A DNA stretch of 64,000 nucleotides from Streptomyces uncialis (GTDB lineage: Bacteria > Actinomycetota > Actinomycetes > Streptomycetales > Streptomycetaceae), in assembly GCF_001905345.1 (NCBI RefSeq), contig NZ_LFBV01000001.1, positions 817,321-881,320 of the forward strand, read 5' to 3'. Position 1 is the stretch's first letter; the number at the start of each line of letters is the position of its first letter. The notes under the pieces are model-generated. The model saw only the letters and a program-made list of their open reading frames with translations. It did not search any database and was not told the origin of the DNA. Positions 59,681 through 64,000 of the stretch are shown piece after piece. Made by a program: the position numbers and the translations under genes.

Positions 59681-60115
59681 ATGGACCAAAGTACCGGGGA
59701 ACCCTGTGGGTTGCCGATGGGGCCGGACGGTGGGGTCCGGGCGGTGCGGCTGCTGCCGTGGATTACGGACGCGGGCAAGCCCTGTTACCTCGTAAGTGAC
59801 GCGTCGGGGCCCGGGGGCGGACGGCACAGTGTGATGGCCAAGGTGGCGGACAACCTGGAGCGGATGCAGCTGGGGCACGCCGCCGCGTTGGTGGAGCGGG
59901 CCGACGACATGATCGCGGACCACAAGGCGGACAAGCGGGAGCTGCGCTTCCTGGCGAACCAGTTGCGGACCTCGCTGCGGGAGGTGACCCGGATCGCGGA
60001 CAGCCGGGGCGCCCGGCTCGCCACCGAGGAAGGACCCGGCGACGAGGAGCCGGGCGAGGGCGAGGTGTGTGACCAGGGGCCCGACTGCGGGGTGTGCGCG
60101 GACGAGGGCGGGTGA
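59681..60115 (+). CDS. Hypothetical protein downstream of the XRE cluster
   Basis: 144 residues from ATG 59681 with GGAGA eight bases upstream. Beta-strands at the N-terminus (AVRLLPWITDAGKPCYLVS), then a long charged helix with coiled-coil character (VADNLERMQLGHAAALVERA, DMIADHKADKRELRFLANQL). The acidic C-terminus ends VCDQGPDCGVCADEGG. Small partner proteins commonly accompany XRE regulators in Streptomyces, so a partner role is possible. Not recognised as a named family. Confidence 0.68.
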   Translation: MDQSTGEPCGLPMGPDGGVRAVRLLPWITDAGKPCYLVSDASGPGGGRHSVMAKVADNLERMQLGHAAALVERADDMIADHKADKRELRFLANQLRTSLREVTRIADSRGARLATEEGPGDEEPGEGEVCDQGPDCGVCADEGG

Positions 60116-60140
60116 GCCGGGGCGGGGGCCGGGCGGTGGC

Positions 60141-60692
60141 TCAGTCCCGGGGGAACGCGCCGGTGCCGAGGACGAGGGCCACCGGTGTGGTGGTCAGGTC
60201 GAGGTCCTCACCGAAGGGGACGGTGGTCACCGTCCGGTACTCGCCGTCCTTCGGGTCGAGGTGGACGCGGCACCGGCCCTGGTAGGGGTCCGCGATCACG
60301 TACACGGGCACCTCCGCCTCGGCGTACACCGCCAGTTTGGGGCCGTAGTCGTTGGCGGCGGTGCCCCGGGAGATGACCTCGGCGATGAACTCCACGTCCT
60401 CGTGGCGCCAGCGACCCCGCTGGTCCGGTTCGGCGTCGTCCCGGAGCTTGGCCACGTCCGGCGCGAAGCCGTTCTGCTTGCCCGGGAAATCGATCCGCAC
60501 GTCCGACAGCACCTTGACCCGCATACCGAAGCGGTCCTCCAGCGCGCGGACGATCCAGCGGATGATCTCCCAGTGCGCGGAGCGCTGCGGCGTCGTGAAC
60601 GTCTCTCCGCCGACGACCTCGACCCGGTATCCCTCGGGTGCGCAGACCTGCCCGAACAGGGTGTCGAGCCCTGCCGTGTCCGGTTCGTTCAT
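60141..60692 (-). CDS. Uma2-family (DUF820) PD-(D/E)XK nuclease-like protein
   Basis: 183 residues from ATG 60692 (a longer frame to 60746 lacks coding bias). Uma2 pattern: EGYRVEVVGGETF, FPGKQNGFAPDVAKLRDD (the Asp of the catalytic pair), EDVEFIAEVISRGTA (Glu) and YGPKLAVYAEAEVPVYVIAD. These place the PD-(D/E)XK core in order. Uma2 genes are abundant in Streptomyces and cyanobacteria; their substrates are unknown. It converges with the gene at 59681. Confidence 0.85.
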   Translation of the reverse strand: MNEPDTAGLDTLFGQVCAPEGYRVEVVGGETFTTPQRSAHWEIIRWIVRALEDRFGMRVKVLSDVRIDFPGKQNGFAPDVAKLRDDAEPDQRGRWRHEDVEFIAEVISRGTAANDYGPKLAVYAEAEVPVYVIADPYQGRCRVHLDPKDGEYRTVTTVPFGEDLDLTTTPVALVLGTGAFPRD

Positions 60693-60771
60693 CCCGGTCC
60701 TGTCGCTCCGCGCGCAGTCGCCTCCCGATTGGCGCCGCCCGCGCATACCAACGATACGTACGACGAAAGCG

Positions 60772-61455
60772 TTACGCCCGGTACTCCGTACCCATCCCCC
60801 ACGCCTGGCTCATCGCCCCCGCGAACGCCGCCGCCAGCTTGTGTTCGCCGGAGGGGAGCGGGTGGGTGCCGTCGTAGGTGTCGGTGGCGAGGTCGTAGCC
60901 GGGTGGGGGTGAGGTGAGGAGGAGGGGGGAGCGGGGTTCGTCGAGGTCGGCGGCCGTCTTCGCGAGGAGTTCGTTGAAGCGTGCCACCTCGGCGGCGAAC
61001 GCGGGGTCCGAGTCCGCCCGGATGTTGGGGACGACCGGGAGGATCACGAAGCGGACCCGGGGACCGGCCGCGCGGGCCTCCGTGACGAAGCGGCGGACGT
61101 TGTGCGCCGTGTCGTCCGCGCCGGTGTAGAAACCGAGGTCGATCAGGCCCAGGGAGATCAGCAGGACATCGGGGCGGTGGTCGCTGACCGCCGACCGGAT
61201 CAGCGGGGCCATGTGCTGCCAGCCCTCGCCCCAGCCCGCGAGATGGGCGCGGGGGAACGCGGGGTCGGTGCCGGGGGCGTACTCCCGCGAGACGGGCGCG
61301 TCCCGCGCCTGGTCGTAGAGCGTCTCGCGGGGGCCGACGATCCGGAACGGGCCGCCGAGGGTGTCCCGCAGGTGCTCCCACATGCGGTACCGCCAGGTGT
61401 GCTCGCCCGCGCTTCCTATCGTCGTCGAGTCCCCGACGAACATGAATCTGAGCAT
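60772..61455 (-). CDS. SGNH/GDSL hydrolase
   Basis: 227 residues from ATG 61455. Block I is FMFVGDSTTIGSAGEHTW with the nucleophilic Ser, block V is DGTHPLPSGEHKLAAAFAGA with the Asp-His pair, and RFVILPVVPNIRADSDP lies between. Block III, normally GxND, reads LISLGLIDLGF, so the oxyanion Asn is replaced. No signal peptide, so cytoplasmic unless exported otherwise. Esterase or deacetylase activity is the family expectation. Confidence 0.82.
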   Translation of the reverse strand: MLRFMFVGDSTTIGSAGEHTWRYRMWEHLRDTLGGPFRIVGPRETLYDQARDAPVSREYAPGTDPAFPRAHLAGWGEGWQHMAPLIRSAVSDHRPDVLLISLGLIDLGFYTGADDTAHNVRRFVTEARAAGPRVRFVILPVVPNIRADSDPAFAAEVARFNELLAKTAADLDEPRSPLLLTSPPPGYDLATDTYDGTHPLPSGEHKLAAAFAGAMSQAWGMGTEYRA

Positions 61456-61586
61456 CCGCTCATCCTCGCCGATCGCCCCGGGGGCCGGGATGTGAGGCCG
61501 GACACGCGGTGCCCGGCGGCCCGCGCACCGGGGCCGACGGCCGCTCGGCGCGGTGAACGGCCGCGCGGGATGGCAGTCTTGGACGT

Positions 61587-62585
61587 ATGCGCCCGTTCTC
61601 GTCGGCCTCTGCCGTCTGCCTCGCCGCCCTGACCCTCGCGCTGGCCGCCGGGCCCGCGTCCGCCGAGGACATCGGGGCCGGGGGGTTCACCATCGAGGAC
61701 CCCCGGATCACGGAGTCCAGCGGGCTGGCCGCGTCCCGGCAGCACCCCGGCGTGTACTGGACGCACAACGACAGCGACGACGGCGCGTTCCTGTACGCGG
61801 TGGACGCCCGTACCGGGAAGACGGTCGCGACGCTCACCCTCACCGGCGTCGGCAGCCCCCGGGACGTGGAGGCCGTGTCGGTGGGCGCGGACGGCAATCT
61901 GTACGTCGGTGACATCGGGGACAACCTCGGCGGCACCTGGAAGCACGTATGGATCTACAAGCTGCCCGAGCCGAAGCGGCTGGCCGACCGTACGGTCAAG
62001 GCCACCCAGTACACCGTCACGTACGAGGACGGGCCCCGGGACGCCGAGGCGATGATGGTGCACCCGAAGACGGGGCGGCTGTACATCGTGGACAAGCAGA
62101 AGGACGACGACAAGGACGCGGCCCTGTACATCGGACCGGCCGAGTTGTCCCCGACGGGCATGAACGTCTTCAAGCGCGGCGCGACGATCGACCTGTGGGT
62201 CACCGACGGCGCCTTCTCGCCGGACGGCGAGCGGCTGGCGCTGCGCGGCTACTTCGGCGGCATCCTCTACGACTGGGGGAACGGGGTGCCCAAGCGCACG
62301 GACACCCTCAGCGTCCCGCTCCAGCGCCAGGGCGAGTCGCTGACCTGGACCCCGGACGGGACGGGGCTGCTCTACGGCTCCGAGGGGCGGGGGAGCGAGG
62401 TGGAGCCGGGGAAGGTACCGGGCGGCTCCTCCGGCCGGTCGGGCGGTTCCGGCGGCGACAAGGGGACGGGGCCGGGTTCCTCCGCGTCCGGCGAGGACAC
62501 GAACTACTCGATGGGCGTGCTGACGCTCGCCATCGCCCTCGGGGTCGTCTTCGGGGGGAAGCGGCTGCTGCGCGGCAGGCGGTAG
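61587..62585 (+). CDS. Membrane-anchored surface protein with a propeller-like domain
   Basis: 332 residues from ATG 61587. Signal peptide RPFSSASAVCLAALTLALAA with cleavage near ASA. The extracellular domain has repeats resembling a beta-propeller (YWTHNDSDDGAFLYAVDART, DGNLYVGDIGDNLGGTWKHV, VTDGAFSPDGERLALRGYFG). A Ser/Gly-rich stalk (SSGRSGGSGGDKGT) precedes one C-terminal membrane helix (YSMGVLTLAIALGVVFGGKR) and a basic tail. No LPXTG, so it is anchored by the helix rather than sortase. Function unknown. Confidence 0.78.
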   Translation: MRPFSSASAVCLAALTLALAAGPASAEDIGAGGFTIEDPRITESSGLAASRQHPGVYWTHNDSDDGAFLYAVDARTGKTVATLTLTGVGSPRDVEAVSVGADGNLYVGDIGDNLGGTWKHVWIYKLPEPKRLADRTVKATQYTVTYEDGPRDAEAMMVHPKTGRLYIVDKQKDDDKDAALYIGPAELSPTGMNVFKRGATIDLWVTDGAFSPDGERLALRGYFGGILYDWGNGVPKRTDTLSVPLQRQGESLTWTPDGTGLLYGSEGRGSEVEPGKVPGGSSGRSGGSGGDKGTGPGSSASGEDTNYSMGVLTLAIALGVVFGGKRLLRGRR

Positions 62586-62600
62586 AGGCGGGCCGGGCGG

Positions 62601-63455
62601 TCAGGGGGCGGGCGGGCCGCCGTGGTCCGTCGCGGTCCCGTCGGCCGGGGCCGGACCCAGGGGCGCGCAGGGTCCCGGGGGCGGCGTCGGGGGTACCGGG
62701 GCCGGGTCGGCGCCGCGGGCGGCCACCAGGGTGTCCAGGCCCGCCAGGATGCGCTGGAGCCCGAACTCGAAGTGGTCGAAGCCGGGCCCGAACGTGTCCG
62801 GGGACAGTGACGCCATCATCGGGTAGCGCCCGCTGCGCATGACCTGGTCCAGATAGGGGCCCTGTTCCGTCCAGAACTCGGTGTCGGTGCGCCCGGTCTG
62901 CTCGGTCGCCTCGATCTCATGGGCGTGGCTGCGGGCGACGCCGGACACATAGCCGTCGACCATGATCAGTACCGACAGCAGCTCGGGGTCGGTCAGGCCC
63001 ATGGGGCGGATCAGGGCGAGCATCTTCTCCATGCCGTCCAGGGTGGCGGGGCCCAGCACCGGCCGGGCCTGGTTGATCTGGAGCAGCCAGGGGTGGCGCC
63101 GGTAGAGCGCGAAGGTCTCCCGGGCCAGGATCTCGACGGCCTCGCGCCAGGTCGTACCGAGGGCGGCCGGCTCCTCGGACGGCTTCTGCACCCGGTCCAG
63201 CATCAGGTCCAGCAGCTCGGCCTTGCCGGGGAGATAGCGGTACAGCGACATGGTGCCGGTGCCCAGCTCGGTGGAGAGCCGCCGCATGGACACCGCGTCG
63301 ATGCCCTCCGCGTCGGCGACCTCGATCGCGGCCAGCACGATCCGCTCGACGGACAGCGTCGGTTTCGGACCCCGGGTGGGCCGGCGTTCCGGCTCCCAGA
63401 GCAGTTCGAGGGTGCGCTGGATGTCGCCGCTGCCGCTGGTCCCGATGCTCTCCAT
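62601..63455 (-). CDS. TetR-family repressor, likely controller of the adjacent drug exporter
   Basis: 284 residues from ATG 63455. HTH around residues 35-80 (SVERIVLAAIEVADAEGIDA followed by SMRRLSTELGTGTMSLYRYL) and a TetR_C-type ligand domain (RRHPWLLQINQARPVLGPAT). The C-terminal 40 residues are Pro-rich and disordered. Divergent from the DrrA-like gene, with two operator-like repeats between them. Confidence 0.88.
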   Translation of the reverse strand: MESIGTSGSGDIQRTLELLWEPERRPTRGPKPTLSVERIVLAAIEVADAEGIDAVSMRRLSTELGTGTMSLYRYLPGKAELLDLMLDRVQKPSEEPAALGTTWREAVEILARETFALYRRHPWLLQINQARPVLGPATLDGMEKMLALIRPMGLTDPELLSVLIMVDGYVSGVARSHAHEIEATEQTGRTDTEFWTEQGPYLDQVMRSGRYPMMASLSPDTFGPGFDHFEFGLQRILAGLDTLVAARGADPAPVPPTPPPGPCAPLGPAPADGTATDHGGPPAP

Positions 63456-63487
63456 ACCGGGCAGTTTAAACCGCTGGGGAAATAATT

Positions 63488-63523
63488 GGGTACGGCGTAC
63501 TCTTCATCGGGTACGGTGTACCC
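63488..63523. promoter_or_regulatory. Twin operator between TetR and ABC exporter genes
   Basis: GGGTACGGCGTACTC (63488-63502) and the perfect palindrome GGGTACGGTGTACCC (63509-63523) are repeats spaced exactly 21 bp apart, i.e. two helical turns, in the 128-bp divergent gap. This is a typical TetR double site. Confidence 0.75.
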
Positions 63524-63583
63524 AGTTAGAGGGGTGCGGCGGCGGGAACGCCGCACGAGGGAAGCGCACGGGGTGGAGGTCGG

Positions 63584-64000
63584 ATGAGCACGTACGCGGT
63601 GCACGCTGAGGGCTTGCAGAAGAGGTACGGCGAGAAGAACGCACTGGACGGCTTCGACCTGACGGTGCGGCGGGGGACGGTGCACGGACTGCTCGGGCCC
63701 AACGGCGCGGGCAAGACCACGGCCGTCCGCATACTGTCCACGCTGGTCACGCTGGACGGCGGCCGGGCCACGGTGGCCGGCGTCGATGTGGCGAAGGACC
63801 CGCGCGCGGTCCGCGCCCGGATCGGCCTCACCGGCCAGTACGCCGCGGTGGACGAGGTGCTGACCGGCCGGCAGAACCTGGAGATGTTCGGGCGGCTCTT
63901 CCATCTCGGCGGGGCCGGGGCGCGCCGCCGGGCCACCGAGCTGCTGGAGCAGTTCGACCTGGTGGAGGCGGGCGACCGGGGGGTCGGCAAGTACAGCGGC
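63584..64000 (+). CDS. DrrA-like ABC exporter ATP-binding protein (3' end cut by window edge)
   Basis: At least 139 residues from ATG 63584, with GGAGG five bases upstream. Walker A LLGPNGAGKTT and the Q-loop region IGLTGQYAAVDEVLTGRQNL match daunorubicin-resistance DrrA-type ATPases, in which the YAAVDE segment is typical. It exports drug-like compounds with a membrane partner (DrrB-like) expected just outside the window. Divergent from and probably repressed by the TetR protein. Confidence 0.88.
   Translation, partial: MSTYAVHAEGLQKRYGEKNALDGFDLTVRRGTVHGLLGPNGAGKTTAVRILSTLVTLDGGRATVAGVDVAKDPRAVRARIGLTGQYAAVDEVLTGRQNLEMFGRLFHLGGAGARRRATELLEQFDLVEAGDRGVGKYSG

Noticed and set aside
60693..60746. 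N-terminal extension of the Uma2 protein to 60746
   Set aside because: The extra 18 residues lack family similarity and no ribosome binding site supports the earlier start; ATG 60692 chosen.

Overview
The window is high-GC DNA (strong third-position GC, GTG and TTG starts, GGAGG-type ribosome binding sites, TANNNT -10 boxes). Its gene content is typical of Streptomyces or a close streptomycete: futalosine-pathway menaquinone genes, a MurR/MurQ pair, the bacterial XPB helicase with its helicase-C/WYL partner, DUF3027, DUF2771, DUF2530 and DUF4031 proteins, and XRE-TPR regulators. I see no rRNA, tRNA or CRISPR array.

Layout. 1-2.1 kb: murQ (cut by the window edge) and its RpiR-type regulator, which has a readable leaderless promoter overlapped by a palindrome. 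2.3-6.8 kb: a secreted protein, a small operon, an MFS exporter, an HD phosphohydrolase and cutC with a DasR-like (dre) site. 7-15 kb: a HelD-like RNA polymerase-recycling ATPase, an ArsR/SRPBCC pair with a clear operator, XPB and its partner. 16-22 kb: membrane proteins and a ferric-siderophore ABC importer (two permeases and an ATPase, no binding protein nearby). 22.5-32.5 kb: cold-shock protein, the mqnB/mqnD operon, an MFS protein, DUF3027 and a 1098-residue sacsin-like GHKL ATPase. 32.8-37.7 kb: five tandem paralogous secreted beta-sandwich proteins. At least three of their leaders keep two hairpins by compensatory change, and the first two genes share an identical C-terminal domain. 38-46.8 kb: a CtpE-like P-type ATPase, a purine permease, a MarR/MFS pair, a GNAT enzyme, thpR and a 29-residue membrane microprotein. 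47.8-52.6 kb: a DinB-like protein, two inverted GlxA-type regulators flanking a trypsin, and an aldo/keto reductase. 52.7-60 kb: three XRE-TPR regulators; the first is split by a 2,759-bp decayed Tn3-family transposon with 38-bp inverted repeats and a 5-bp target duplication. 60-64 kb: a Uma2 nuclease, an SGNH hydrolase, a membrane-anchored propeller protein, and a TetR gene divergent from a DrrA-like drug-export ATPase.

The least explained feature is a family of mosaic repeat arrays in six intergenic gaps (about 15.4, 25.4, 28.8, 37.9, 47.3 and 51.5 kb). In most, short modules point one way on the left and the opposite way on the right of a conserved centre. The arrays often start or stop within a few bases of a neighbouring stop or start codon. 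They generate long spurious reading frames that should not be annotated as genes.

How the genes work together: murQ makes GlcNAc-6-P, whose catabolic products are the inducers of DasR, and a dre-like site lies before cutC. Several regulator/target pairs carry visible operators (ArsR/SRPBCC, MarR/MFS, TetR/ABC, MurR/murQ). The right-hand 47-60 kb looks accessory, with duplicated regulators and a transposon scar, while the left part resembles conserved core chromosome.
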